Shown here one piece after another: positions 25,935 through 34,967 of a stretch of DNA of 43,638 bases. This DNA comes from Bacteroidia bacterium Ga0077558 (lineage in GTDB: Bacteria > Bacteroidota > Bacteroidia > Chitinophagales > Chitinophagaceae), in the NCBI GenBank assembly GCA_001464625.1, contig LNFJ01000032.1, positions 1 through 43,638 of the forward strand, read 5' to 3'. The notes below the pieces were generated by a model. That model searched no databases, was not told the origin of the DNA, and saw only the letters and a list, made by a program, of their open reading frames with translations. The translations under genes were made by a program, and so were the position numbers. Each line of letters opens with the position of its first letter. Positions within the stretch are counted from its first letter, which is position 1.

Positions 25935-28464
25935 CTATTTTTTCCCTATTTTTCTTGATATAATTTTTTCTATCTCTACTGCAAAAAACACCAATGAAGA
26001 AGCTGCACCTACTAAAAGAAATTCATTCAGCGTTAATGCTTCTGTGTTAAAAATGGGTTGCAGAAATGGAATATAGGTGATGGCAAATTGCAGCAACAAG
26101 GCTAACACAACAGCACCTATAAGCGGCTTGTTGGAACATATTCCTATACTAAATAATGATTGATTTTCGGAACGAATAGCCATAACATGACCCAGTTGGC
26201 TCAGGCATAAAACATTAAAAACAATGGTTTGCCAATGCAACCCGTGGTTAATAGCCCATCCCTGCAGCGACAAGGCAATACCTGCCATAAACATACCCAC
26301 CCATATCATGTGCAATCCCCTGCCATTGGCAAACACACGCTTTTTCATAAGATAATGCAATGGCAGGTAAACCATCTGAAACTAAGTTTATCCACAAAAT
26401 ATGTATGGGTAAAAGAGCAACAGGTAAACCAATGATGGGGCCGAGTAATAAGGTCCATAACTCGCCAGAGTTGGTGGTCATCATGTATTTGATAAACTTC
26501 AGGATGTTATCATAAATTCTTCTTCCTTCCTTTACTGCTTTTACAATGGTGGAGAAATTATCATCCAGTAAAATCATGTGTGCTGCTTCTTTAGAAACAT
26601 CTGTTCCCGTTATTCCCATTGCAATACCAATGTTTGCCCTTTTTAAGGAGGGGGCATCGTTTACACCATCCCCGGTCATAGCTACATAATGACCTTTCTG
26701 TTGCAGTGTTTTTACAATTTTCAATTTTTGTTCAGGGGATACACGGGCATATACTTTTATCTTTTCTACTTTGATTAAGAAGCTATCATCATCTAATGTA
26801 GCCAGTTCCTGTCCGGTAATCACCAGATCTTTTTCGCTGTTTAAAATTCCAATACGCTGTGCAATAGCCTTTGCTGTAAGCGGATGATCGCCGGTTATCA
26901 TAACCGGTACAATGCCTGCTGTTTTGCATTGTACCACTGCTGCAGTAACTTCCTCTCTTGGAGGGTCTATAATACTAGTTAATCCTAAAAACTGCAAACT
27001 GGATTCATGAAATGCACTATCAGGGGTTGCAGGCATTGTATCCCAATACCGGAAACCAAAACCCAGTACCCGATGACCTTTAGCCGCCATTACATCTACT
27101 TGCTTTTGCAGTAAAGGCACATCAACATCTGCACATCGTAGCAGTAAAATATCAGGAGCACCTTTGGTAAAGGAAATGATTTTATTTTCATGCTCATGAA
27201 AAGTCGTCATCAGTTTCCTGTCAGAATCAAAAGCAATTTCTCCTACCCGTTTCCATGCACCGTGTTGAATATTTTGTTCTCTTGCCACTTCCATCAAAGC
27301 AATTTCCGTACTGTCACCTTTTAAATTTTTCTCATTGTCTTCAACAGCATCATTGTTTAAAGCAATTGCATGTAGCAATAAAACGACGGATTCATCTTCC
27401 TTAATAGTTGATATCTGATTTCTTTCATAGAGCTGTCCGTTTACAAACAGCTCTTCCACATGCATTTTATTTTTGGTTAAAGTGCCTGTTTTATCTGTGC
27501 AGATATATGTTACAGAGCCTAACGTTTCTACTGCCGGTAATTTTCGGATAAGACTGTTGAATTTTATCATCCTCCTTGCAGCCAATGCCAGGGAAATAGT
27601 GATGACGGCAGGTAATGCTTCCGGAATTGCTGCAACTGCCAATGAAATACTGGTGAGTACCATCTTGGTAATATCCTCACCCCTTAACCAACCGGCAATA
27701 AAAAACAAAATGCATAGAAACAGCACCATTACAGAAAGTTTTTTTCCAAATGATGCCATGCGTTGTTGCAATGGTGTAAGCGTTTCATCTTCCTGCAACA
27801 TTTTGGCAATACGTCCTAACTCTGTTTGCATTCCTGTAGCAATTACTACGCCTGTACCCCTGCCATAAGTTACAAACGTACCTTTAAAAGCCATATTCTT
27901 TTTATCTCCAATTGACAAATCATCTGTTTCCAGAGGATCAATAATTTTATCTACTGCATGCGATTCACCGGTTAATGCGGCTTCTTCAATTTTTAAATTT
28001 TTTGATTCAATAATCCGTAAATCTGCCGGAACAGCATTACCTGCTTCTAACATTACAACATCGCCTGGCACCAATGCTCTAGCAGCTAGGTCTGTAACAT
28101 TTCCATCACGCAGCACTCTTGCTTGTGTAAGTGCCATTTGTTTTAAAGCCTGCATTGCTTTTTCAGCACGGTATTCCTGAAAGAAACCAAGGAAGGCATT
28201 TAGTAAAACGATGATGAGAATAACAATACCATCAGTAAAGTCGCCAACGATTCCTGCTATGACAGCGGCGGCCAGCAAAATTAAGATCATCACATCTTTA
28301 AACTGTGCCAACAGCATTAGTCCTATGCTTTTCTTTTTTGCTTCCTGCAATTCATTTGGGCCAACCTGCAGTAACTTTTCTTCAGCTGTAGTTGTACTTA
28401 AACCTTGCTGGTTAGTTCCCAGCAATTGAAATGTGTCAGGTATGCTTATTCTGTGCCAGTTCAT
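25935..28464 (-). pseudogene. Ca2+-type P-type ATPase, interrupted by a deletion/frameshift
   Basis: Two overlapping frames together make one P2-type cation ATPase. The first (28464 to about 26348) has the cation-ATPase N-terminal region, 'EAALTGES', M4 'PEALPAVITISLAL', the phosphorylation site DKTGTLTKN and the 'TGDGVNDAPSLKRA' hinge, up to 'LPAIALSYEKA'. The rest, from 'VFANGRGLHMIWVG' to the last helices, is in another frame (open from 26375 to 25935). The short segment with the usual 'RPPR.P.E' motif between them is gone: about 44 nt are missing. Unless this is an assembly error, the gene cannot make a complete pump, though M7-M10 remain readable. Confidence 0.85.
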
Positions 28465-28547
28465 ATCGTTTATCTTATTTTTTTATGAATAAGTATAGGA
28501 TTAATGTGAGATGTAATATTATTATGCTGTTAAAATTACTACCCATT

Positions 28548-29912
28548 CTACTCTATGTTTTTTGAGATAAACTCTAATCGTTGGCCTTTGAAGTATTCAT
28601 TAAACTGTCCATTGTCATATACCATATTGCCGTTTACAATAGTGTGTGTTATTTTCGTTTGAAAATTTGTCTTTTCCAATGGCGACCAGCCACACTTGTA
28701 TACTAAATTTTGCTTTGTTACTGTCCAAGGCGAGTTTAAGTCAACAACGGTTAAATCTGCAAAGTATCCTTCCCGTATAAATCCCCTTTTTTTAATTCTA
28801 TAAAGTATTGCAACATTATGGCACATTTTTTCTGCAATCTTTTCTAAAGAAATAAGTCCTTGCTTATAAAACTCAAGCATGACGTTCAATGAATGTTGTA
28901 CCATGGGTGCTCCGGAAGGTGACTGAAAATAAGATTTTTGTTTTTCTTCTAATGTATGTGGTGCATGGTCAGTGGTAACTATATCGATCCTATCATCTAA
29001 TAATGCTTTTAAAAGACCCTGCTTATCTTGCTCTGTTTTTATTGCCGGATTCCATTTAATTAAATTCCCTAATCGCTTATAGTCTTTATCTGAAAACCAA
29101 AGGTGTTGAACAGATACTTCTGCTGTGATGTTTTTTATATGTAAAGGGATGTCATTTCTAAACAGATGTGTTTCTGCCTCTGTTGTTAAATGCAAAAAAT
29201 GAAGCCTCACATTGTATTTGTTAGCTAATTCAATAGCTTGTTTTGTTGCCTCCAAGCAGGCTTTTTCGCTACGAATGAGTGGATGACATTCAATAGGAAC
29301 GTTTTCTCCATATTTAGAACGGTAAACATTTTCATTCGACTCCACTATCTGTTCTTTTTCTGAATGAATGGCAATGATTGATTTGCACCTGGAAAAAAGC
29401 TTCTCCATTGTTTCCGGATTGTCGGAAAGCAGATTACCTTTCTTTGTAAAATAAAGACCATCATCCGTAATGCCTAAGAAATTTGATGTGTTGAGTTTGA
29501 TAACTTCATCAATATTATCGCTATTAACGCCTAGGAAGAATCCGAAATTTGCTAAAGATTTTTCAGATGCTATTTTGTATTTCTCATTAAGAATTTCAAT
29601 GGTCAAAACATTAGGAACTGTGTTGGGCATATCAATAAAACTGGTAACCCCACCAGCTACTGCCGCTTTACTTTCTGTATATAGGTCTCCTTTATGCGTT
29701 AATCCCGGCTCTCGAAAATGAACTTGTGCGTCAATAATTCCTGGAAATAAGTGTTTGCCTGTTCCATCAATAACTTTTGTTTTGGTATCAGTATTACTAT
29801 ATCCGATTTTTTGAATAACCCCCTTATCAATTAACAAGTCAGTTGTAGTTATTTGACCTTCATTTACTATGCTTATATTTTGTAGTAGGATAGGTAGTTG
29901 CATAAGGGGCAT
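28548..29912 (-). CDS. Second dihydroorotase-like protein, divergent paralogue
   Basis: A 454-residue homologue of the dihydroorotase at 15248, colinear over the whole length. It keeps DAQVHFREPGL (Gln63, His65), His183 in 'AIHSEKE', His241 in 'LHFLHLT' and Asp315 in 'TTDHAPH'. At the place of the candidate carbamylated Lys (CGIKIF in the other copy) it has 'LGITDDG', so Thr149 replaces Lys. It might work with a single metal, use Asp150/151, act on another cyclic amide, or be a structural partner. An ATG at 29903 is an alternative start. It is followed by the broken ATPase gene and preceded by hairpins that end the carbonic anhydrase transcript. Confidence 0.85.
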   Translation of the reverse strand: MPLMQLPILLQNISIVNEGQITTTDLLIDKGVIQKIGYSNTDTKTKVIDGTGKHLFPGIIDAQVHFREPGLTHKGDLYTESKAAVAGGVTSFIDMPNTVPNVLTIEILNEKYKIASEKSLANFGFFLGVNSDNIDEVIKLNTSNFLGITDDGLYFTKKGNLLSDNPETMEKLFSRCKSIIAIHSEKEQIVESNENVYRSKYGENVPIECHPLIRSEKACLEATKQAIELANKYNVRLHFLHLTTEAETHLFRNDIPLHIKNITAEVSVQHLWFSDKDYKRLGNLIKWNPAIKTEQDKQGLLKALLDDRIDIVTTDHAPHTLEEKQKSYFQSPSGAPMVQHSLNVMLEFYKQGLISLEKIAEKMCHNVAILYRIKKRGFIREGYFADLTVVDLNSPWTVTKQNLVYKCGWSPLEKTNFQTKITHTIVNGNMVYDNGQFNEYFKGQRLEFISKNIE

Positions 29913-29968
29913 TTTACATTCTCATACTACTATTATAAAATTTGCAGGAAGCATTTATCTAAACAGAA

Positions 29969-30029
29969 GGCTGACGAAGGTAATTCATCAGCCCTAATGA
30001 GTCCGGCGCCTAAATCAAATCAGGTGCCG
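29969..30029 (-). terminator. Two hairpins between carbonic anhydrase and the dihydroorotase-like gene
   Basis: GGCTGA (29969-29974) pairs with TCAGCC (29988-29993); CGGCGCCT (30004-30011) pairs with AGGTGCCG (30022-30029) with one G-T pair. On the minus strand the second-read hairpin is followed by a weak TTCTGTTT, so they may end transcription from the carbonic anhydrase gene. Function uncertain. Confidence 0.4.
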
Positions 30030-30073
30030 ACCTTAATCTGCTTCGGTTTTTCAATTTCTTATCTGACCGCTTA

Positions 30074-30718
30074 TCAATTCTTTTCGATTATTGTGTCTTC
30101 AAAAAAAGTTACTTTCCCTGTAGTAATATCGTGTGTGCCGCCCACTATTCCAATTTCTCCTTTTTCTATCATTTCTTTCAGTATAGTGCTGCGTTGTATG
30201 ATAGATTTAACTGTCCGCTTTACATTTATAGTAGCCACTTTTTCTACAAATTCTCCATTGCTTGAATTTCTGTTTTCAGTTGTTGTTAGTTCGTCTTCAA
30301 CTGCTGGTCTTATTTTGGTTAGCAAAGCCGTTAGGTTGCCCATTTCTATGTGGTCGCAAGCACCTTTAACTGCACCACATTTGGTATGTCCTAAAACAAC
30401 TATAATTTTTGCGCCGGCCACCATGCAACCAAATTCCATACTGCCCAAAATATCTTCGTTGATAATATTACCTGCAATACGAACACTAAAAACATCTCCT
30501 AACCCCTGGTCAAAAATTAATTCTGCAGAAGTTCGGCTGTCTATACAACTGAGGATTACAGCAAAAGGATGTTGACCATCTGAAGTTTCATTTGCTTGTT
30601 GTAAAAGATTTCGATTTACTTTAAGATTATTTATAAACCTTTTGTTACCTTCTTTTAGTAAATCTAAAGCCATTGCAGGAGTTATAGCTGCCTGCATTTC
30701 TTTTGTTAATGTCTTCAT
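30074..30718 (-). CDS. Beta-carbonic anhydrase
   Basis: A 214-residue beta-class enzyme (CO2 + H2O to bicarbonate + proton). Zinc ligands are C58, H111 and C114 (SCIDSRT and GHTKCGA) and the catalytic Asp60/Arg62 dyad is present. No signal peptide, so it is cytoplasmic. It lies 187 nt downstream of a SulP transporter on the same strand; this pairing is common and suggests that bicarbonate moved by the transporter is equilibrated with CO2. It would be under the same TetR-type control if the transcript is shared, although the gap could hold its own promoter. Confidence 0.93.
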   Translation of the reverse strand: MKTLTKEMQAAITPAMALDLLKEGNKRFINNLKVNRNLLQQANETSDGQHPFAVILSCIDSRTSAELIFDQGLGDVFSVRIAGNIINEDILGSMEFGCMVAGAKIIVVLGHTKCGAVKGACDHIEMGNLTALLTKIRPAVEDELTTTENRNSSNGEFVEKVATINVKRTVKSIIQRSTILKEMIEKGEIGIVGGTHDITTGKVTFFEDTIIEKN

Positions 30719-30855
30719 TTTTATTTTTTTTAATTATTGAAAGCAATTTTTTGAATGATATTATTATCATTGGTTTCCTGATACTCGTTTCAAAAGTCTT
30801 TTATCATAAAGCCAGTCTCTGAGTTCCAAAAATTAATAAACCAGTTACCCCTATA

Positions 30856-30882
30856 AAGTGTAGTTAAGTTATTACTTCACTT
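30856..30882 (-). terminator. Weak hairpin after the SulP gene
   Basis: AAGTGTAGT (30856-30864) and ACTTCACTT (30874-30882) are inverted with one mismatch. It is AT-rich and has no strong T tract on the minus strand, so transcription may read through into the carbonic anhydrase gene. Confidence 0.25.
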
Positions 30883-30905
30883 ATATGATTCTTTTTGATC
30901 TCATT

Positions 30906-32456
30906 TTACGGATCAATAAAATTTATCTTTTCAAGAGTAATATTTTTAGTTTTTGCATTTATCTCATAGTTTTTTATAAGTTCTTTTACATCATAAGCAA
31001 TGGATTTTGATTTGGAACAATCAATAATTACTTTTGAATTAGGAGGTATTTCATCTAAAACCCTCATTACACTTGCCTTGTTAAAAAATGACACTTCTTG
31101 TGCAAGTTCTATGTGATGAACTTCTTGCCCGTTTTCTGTTGTTTCAGTTTCTTTTAAATGATGCGAATTGCGGTAGCTATGGCGCAACGTATAGAAGATG
31201 CCAAAAAGCAATCCTACTGTTATCCCTTTTAATAGATCGGTTAATAAAATTGCTACAACCGTAGCGGTAAAAGGAATAAACTGTTCCCAGCCTAACTTAT
31301 ACATATCCTTAAAGAGTGCTGGCTTTGCTAATTTGTAACCAACCATTAAAAGAATGGCAGCTAAACTTGCTAAGGGTATCATATTTAATACACTTGCTAT
31401 AGTGAGTGCACTTATCAACAGAAAGACTCCATGGAGAATGGCAGATAATTTTGTTTTTCCACCAAAAGATATATTTGCTGTACTTCGTACAATAACCTGA
31501 GTAATTGGCAAACCGCCTATTAAACCAGAAACTACATTTCCTAACCCCTGTGCTTTTAACTCCCTGTTTGTCGGAGTAATTCTTTTATCGGGGTCCATTT
31601 TGTCGGTGGCTTCTACACAAAGTAATGTTTCTAAGCTTGCTACTATTGCCAGCACAATTGCAATTTTCCATACTTCAAAATTTGTGAGTGCTGAAAAATC
31701 GGGGAAAGTAAATTGTCCGAAGAAATCCGCAATCGAAAGTGGTACGGGTACTGCAACTACTTGCTTGGCATTTAAACTAAAATCAAGAACACCGTTTTGG
31801 TATAAGTTAAACATTAAAATACCAAAAGCTACAACCACCAGTGGTCCGTTAATGATACTGAAGATTTTATTCTTTTTGCTTAATACTTTATCCCAAAATA
31901 TAAGAATTGCTAAGGAAATTCCACCAATGAGAACCGCACCCGGTGTTACAAAATCAAAAGCCTTTAAAATTTCAGAAAAAGTATTTTCTCCGTCGGCCTG
32001 GAAAAATTTAGTATCTCCAAATGCGTCTTTATCCCAGCCCAAGGCGTGGGGTATTTGTTTTAAAATTATCAATAAACCGATACCTGTAAGCATTCCTTTT
32101 ATTACGGAAGATGGAAAAAAGTAGGCTATGAAGCCTGCTTTTGCAAACCCTAAAATCAATTGAAACACACCTGCTAAAACAACAGCCGTTAAAAAAGCAG
32201 TCCAGGATCCGCCAAGCGAAGCAATAGAGGTTAATACAATTACTGCTAATCCTGCAGCGGGACCACTTACCCCTAATGGTGAACCACTTGCAACACCAAC
32301 TACAATACCACCTACAATACCTGCAATAATACCTGCAAACAATGGAGCTCCTGATGCTAATGCAATACCAAGGCATAGAGGAACCGCAACAAAAAAAACG
32401 ACTATACTGGCGGGTAAATCGTTCTTTATGTTTTTGAATAAGTTTATTTGGCTCAT
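30906..32456 (-). CDS. SulP family anion transporter, likely bicarbonate
   Basis: A 516-residue SulP/SLC26 transporter with about 12-14 membrane segments to about residue 425 and a short STAS domain at the C-terminus (about 440-516, 'KVIIDCSKSKSIAYD'). The N-terminal 'IVVFFVAVPLCLGIALASG' and 'GPAAGLAVIV' motifs are typical. SulP proteins carry sulfate, bicarbonate or other anions. The adjacent beta-carbonic anhydrase favours bicarbonate, as in BicA, but sulfate cannot be excluded. A TetR regulator is divergent and a palindrome overlaps the promoter. Confidence 0.92.
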   Translation of the reverse strand: MSQINLFKNIKNDLPASIVVFFVAVPLCLGIALASGAPLFAGIIAGIVGGIVVGVASGSPLGVSGPAAGLAVIVLTSIASLGGSWTAFLTAVVLAGVFQLILGFAKAGFIAYFFPSSVIKGMLTGIGLLIILKQIPHALGWDKDAFGDTKFFQADGENTFSEILKAFDFVTPGAVLIGGISLAILIFWDKVLSKKNKIFSIINGPLVVVAFGILMFNLYQNGVLDFSLNAKQVVAVPVPLSIADFFGQFTFPDFSALTNFEVWKIAIVLAIVASLETLLCVEATDKMDPDKRITPTNRELKAQGLGNVVSGLIGGLPITQVIVRSTANISFGGKTKLSAILHGVFLLISALTIASVLNMIPLASLAAILLMVGYKLAKPALFKDMYKLGWEQFIPFTATVVAILLTDLLKGITVGLLFGIFYTLRHSYRNSHHLKETETTENGQEVHHIELAQEVSFFNKASVMRVLDEIPPNSKVIIDCSKSKSIAYDVKELIKNYEINAKTKNITLEKINFIDP

Positions 32457-32494
32457 AAATTTAGATTGTTGGACGAAGATAGGGGTAATTTTAT

Positions 32495-32513
32495 AAAAGA
32501 TAGCATTGCTATC
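32495..32513. promoter_or_regulatory. SulP -7 element overlapping a 15-nt palindrome, likely TetR operator
   Basis: GATAGCA (32499-32505), T, TGCTATC (32507-32513) is a perfect palindrome with 7-bp arms. On the minus strand TATCTTTT (complement of 32495-32502), seven of eight matches to TAnnTTTG, overlaps it, so a bound protein would block SulP transcription. The -33 element is weak. Confidence 0.5.
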
Positions 32514-32539
32514 ATAAATAATTGTAAACTAATTATCCC

Positions 32540-32547
32540 TAGCTTTG
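32540..32547 (+). promoter_or_regulatory. -7 element of the TetR gene
   Basis: A perfect TAGCTTTG lies 37 nt before the ATG at 32585. A TTG at 32522 gives only a 15-nt spacer, shorter than usual. Confidence 0.45.
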
Positions 32548-32584
32548 TTCTTTTTTATGAAAATTCACTTGAATTCAAACGGAA

Positions 32585-33262
32585 ATGAAATTGCAGATAC
32601 AAATAAAAATGAATGAGGATTTATTTATCCGAAATCCAGAACATACTGAGTTGGGCAGAAACATCATTAAGCACAGTATTCAATTAATTGCTCACACTGG
32701 TTTTGAGGCTTTTACTTTTAAGAAGTTGGCAGAAGATATCGGGACAACAGAAGCGGGAATTTACCGCTACTTTGAAAATAAGCACAGGGTACTTATATAC
32801 ATTATATCTTGGTATTGGGGCTGGCTTGAATACCAAATAAGTTTTGTAACCAATAATGTCTCTGACCCTGTTATAAAGCTAAAAAAAGTAATAAAGCTAT
32901 TGGCAACAACAGTTGAAGATGATACCAAGACAAATTATGTAAATGAAAATTTACTACATCAAATTATAATTTCTGAAGGTTCAAAAGCATATTTAACCAA
33001 GCAGGTTGGAGAAGATAATAAGCACCAGTTTTTTAAGCCTTACAAAGATCTGTGTGCGGTTATCGGAAATATCATTTTAGAATGTAAGCCAAAGTATAAG
33101 TATCCCAGGTCCTTGGCTACAACTATTATTGAAATGGCACATTTTCAAAATTTTTTTATGCATAACCTTCCTTCCTTAACGGACTTTGGGAAAAGTAAAT
33201 CGGAGTCAGAGATAATTTTATTTTTAAATGATTTGGTATTTTCGAGTATAAAGAAGAGTTGA
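32585..33262 (+). CDS. TetR/AcrR family regulator
   Basis: A 225-residue regulator with the TetR helix-turn-helix at about 25-70 ('FTFKKLAEDIGTTEAGIYRY' and 'FENKHRVL'), then a helical ligand/dimer domain containing WYWGWLEYQISF. An ATG at 32609 is another possible start. It is divergent from the SulP/carbonic anhydrase genes, which are its likely targets; the palindrome at 32499-32513 is a good candidate binding site. The ligand is unknown and may be a signal of CO2, pH or anion state. Confidence 0.88.
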   Translation: MKLQIQIKMNEDLFIRNPEHTELGRNIIKHSIQLIAHTGFEAFTFKKLAEDIGTTEAGIYRYFENKHRVLIYIISWYWGWLEYQISFVTNNVSDPVIKLKKVIKLLATTVEDDTKTNYVNENLLHQIIISEGSKAYLTKQVGEDNKHQFFKPYKDLCAVIGNIILECKPKYKYPRSLATTIIEMAHFQNFFMHNLPSLTDFGKSKSESEIILFLNDLVFSSIKKS

Positions 33263-33412
33263 TTGTCCATGGAGTATCGTTGATTAATAAAAACCTTTGC
33301 AGATAGGAATTTAGACACCTATACACTCTTGCCCACGATATTGCAGTGGCTTTAAGATTAAATCTATCATTTGATAAATTGTCAAATGAATTTACAACAT
33401 CTAAAAGAAAAA

Positions 33413-34162
33413 CTATCCTTCTAAATGGATGGAAAACACAATCATCCTGGATTGTATCTTATCAAATACATTGGAGAATTTAAGGTTCTCATCCCGGCCA
33501 TGAATATTGCGCAGGCCATTGCTAATCTTTATTTCGGGAGAAAATATAAAACTAGGAAAGAAAAAATTAAAACCAATTCCAAACTCAGGACCAAAATCGT
33601 ACTTGCCAATTTTTACCAGTTCATCACCTCTTTTTGACCGGGCATTACTCGCCATATCAATATCGGCTTTAAACCCAGCTAATGTGTACACCCGGAAGTT
33701 GCCAATTCTATCACTCTGAAATTTTAATTGAATCGGAAACGACATGATAACCGATTCTACTTTTTTGGTGGCTTCTGTAGCACCATCCAGATCGGGGTAT
33801 TTTAATTTGTAGTAAATACTTCGTTCAATAAACATCAATTGCGGATTGAAACGAAGTGCAAAACGATTGGATAATCTTGCTGTTGCATGCAAGCCCAATG
33901 TTAGACCACCGGAGTTTACCGGTTCTGCTACCAACACACTATCATACTGTAAAAAGCGGGGATGTAATGCTGTTTGAAAACGAGCCAGGTTCACACCGAT
34001 AGTAATGCCAAAATAATAGGGCTTTACATCATGGTCCATCTTATTTATCTCAATGCCTTCAAACTGTGCCTGCACCAATGATGAAAGCAACAATGTACCC
34101 GCTAACAACAAGGAGGCTAGCTTATTCTTTATTCTGGCTTTCTTCCGGAGTAAATACAACAT
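33413..34162 (-). CDS. porT: PorT-like outer-membrane beta-barrel, T9SS component
   Basis: A 249-residue protein with an N-terminal signal sequence (LASLLLAGTLLLSSLVQAQ) after a basic start, then about eight amphipathic strands ending in 'RMIVFSIHLEG'. The ATG at 34162 lies 34 nt inside the end of ubiE, in another frame, so the two are translationally linked. The ubiE-porT order is known from Flavobacterium and other Bacteroidota, where PorT/SprT is needed for type IX secretion; that synteny plus size and topology is the basis of the name. T9SS cargo signals in the window fit. Barrel sequences alone are weak evidence. Confidence 0.8.
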   Translation of the reverse strand: MLYLLRKKARIKNKLASLLLAGTLLLSSLVQAQFEGIEINKMDHDVKPYYFGITIGVNLARFQTALHPRFLQYDSVLVAEPVNSGGLTLGLHATARLSNRFALRFNPQLMFIERSIYYKLKYPDLDGATEATKKVESVIMSFPIQLKFQSDRIGNFRVYTLAGFKADIDMASNARSKRGDELVKIGKYDFGPEFGIGFNFFFPSFIFSPEIKISNGLRNIHGRDENLKFSNVFDKIQSRMIVFSIHLEG

Positions 34163-34881
34163 ATTCCTAAGCTTAATGAACTGTACTCAGCTTGAGTGTA
34201 GCCCACTTTTTTTAAAATGTCAGTAAATAATTGGCGATCCGGAAACGCATTAGCCGACTCACATAAGTATTGGTACGCTTCTTTATTTTGTTTGAACAGC
34301 CGGGCCACTTGTGGTGCCACTATTCCCATATACAAATTGTACAAACCTTTTATTGCTTTGCGTTTAGGCTTTGAAAATTCAAGTATCACTAGCTGTCCGC
34401 CGGGTTTTACAACCCTTTTCATTTCAGCCAGGCCATTTTCCAGGTTTTCAAAGTTCCGTACTCCAAATGCCACCATCACCGCATCAAACGTATTATCCGC
34501 AAAATTTATTGTTTCCGAATCTCCCAGTTGTAAGTGGATTTTATCCACAAGTTGCTCTTTTTCAATCTTTTTTCTGCCTAGTTCCAACATTCCTTCTGAA
34601 ATATCAATGCCTGTTATCCGTTCAGGTTGCAGCATTTTCCAGGCCAGCAGCGCCATATCGGCTGTGCCCGTAGCCACATCCAATATATGGGCAGGTTTAT
34701 CTTTTTTAAAACGGCGGATGGCTTTTTTGCGCCATCCAATATCAGTTCTGGCCGATAGAAAGCGGTTTAATTGGTCATACTTTCCGGCAATTTTATTGAA
34801 CATATCAGCTACCTGTTCTTTCTTCGTTTTCTCCGAATCTTTAAAGGGTATGATATGGTCGTGTGGTAATATTTCAGACAT
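34129..34881 (-). CDS. ubiE: Demethylmenaquinone methyltransferase
   Basis: A 250-residue SAM-dependent enzyme that methylates demethylmenaquinone to menaquinone. Start at the ATG at 34881; a TTG at 34890 is less likely. The family marks 'MFNKIAGKYDQLNRFLS', motif I 'ILDVATGTADMALLA', 'GIDISEGMLELGRKK' and the 'AFGVRNFENLENGLAEMKRV' region are all present. Menaquinone is the main respiratory quinone of Bacteroidota, so this is a core gene. A perfect TACCTTTG -7 element ends 6 nt before the ATG. It is divergent from engB with 86 nt between the starts. Confidence 0.94.
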   Translation of the reverse strand: MSEILPHDHIIPFKDSEKTKKEQVADMFNKIAGKYDQLNRFLSARTDIGWRKKAIRRFKKDKPAHILDVATGTADMALLAWKMLQPERITGIDISEGMLELGRKKIEKEQLVDKIHLQLGDSETINFADNTFDAVMVAFGVRNFENLENGLAEMKRVVKPGGQLVILEFSKPKRKAIKGLYNLYMGIVAPQVARLFKQNKEAYQYLCESANAFPDRQLFTDILKKVGYTQAEYSSLSLGICCIYSGRKPE

Positions 34882-34887
34882 GGGGTG

Positions 34888-34895
34888 CAAAGGTA
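34888..34895 (-). promoter_or_regulatory. -7 element of ubiE-porT
   Basis: TACCTTTG on the minus strand (complement of 34888-34895) matches TAnnTTTG perfectly and lies 6 nt before the ATG, implying a leaderless or nearly leaderless mRNA. No good TTG was seen at the usual distance. Confidence 0.45.
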
Positions 34896-34967
34896 AAGCA
34901 AGTTTATAGTTTTGTGTTTGCTGTTTATAGTTTTATAGCAAGTTGTTTACTTTATCTTGCACACATC

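Noticed and set aside
29969..30029. Riboswitch or small RNA ahead of the second dihydroorotase-like gene
   Set aside because: Two simple hairpins are visible but no known riboswitch consensus; a terminator for the carbonic anhydrase gene is a simpler reading.
30074..30575. Open plus-strand frame over the carbonic anhydrase gene
   Set aside because: It mirrors the carbonic anhydrase frame, whose zinc ligands are all present; the opposite frame shows no recognisable domain.
33263..33412. Possible small gene in the gap between the TetR and porT-like genes
   Set aside because: No frame with a start, plausible composition and conserved pattern; the gap is the convergent end of two genes.
34217..34909. 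Open plus-strand frame of 230 codons over ubiE
   Set aside because: Antisense shadow of ubiE; no motif or promoter.
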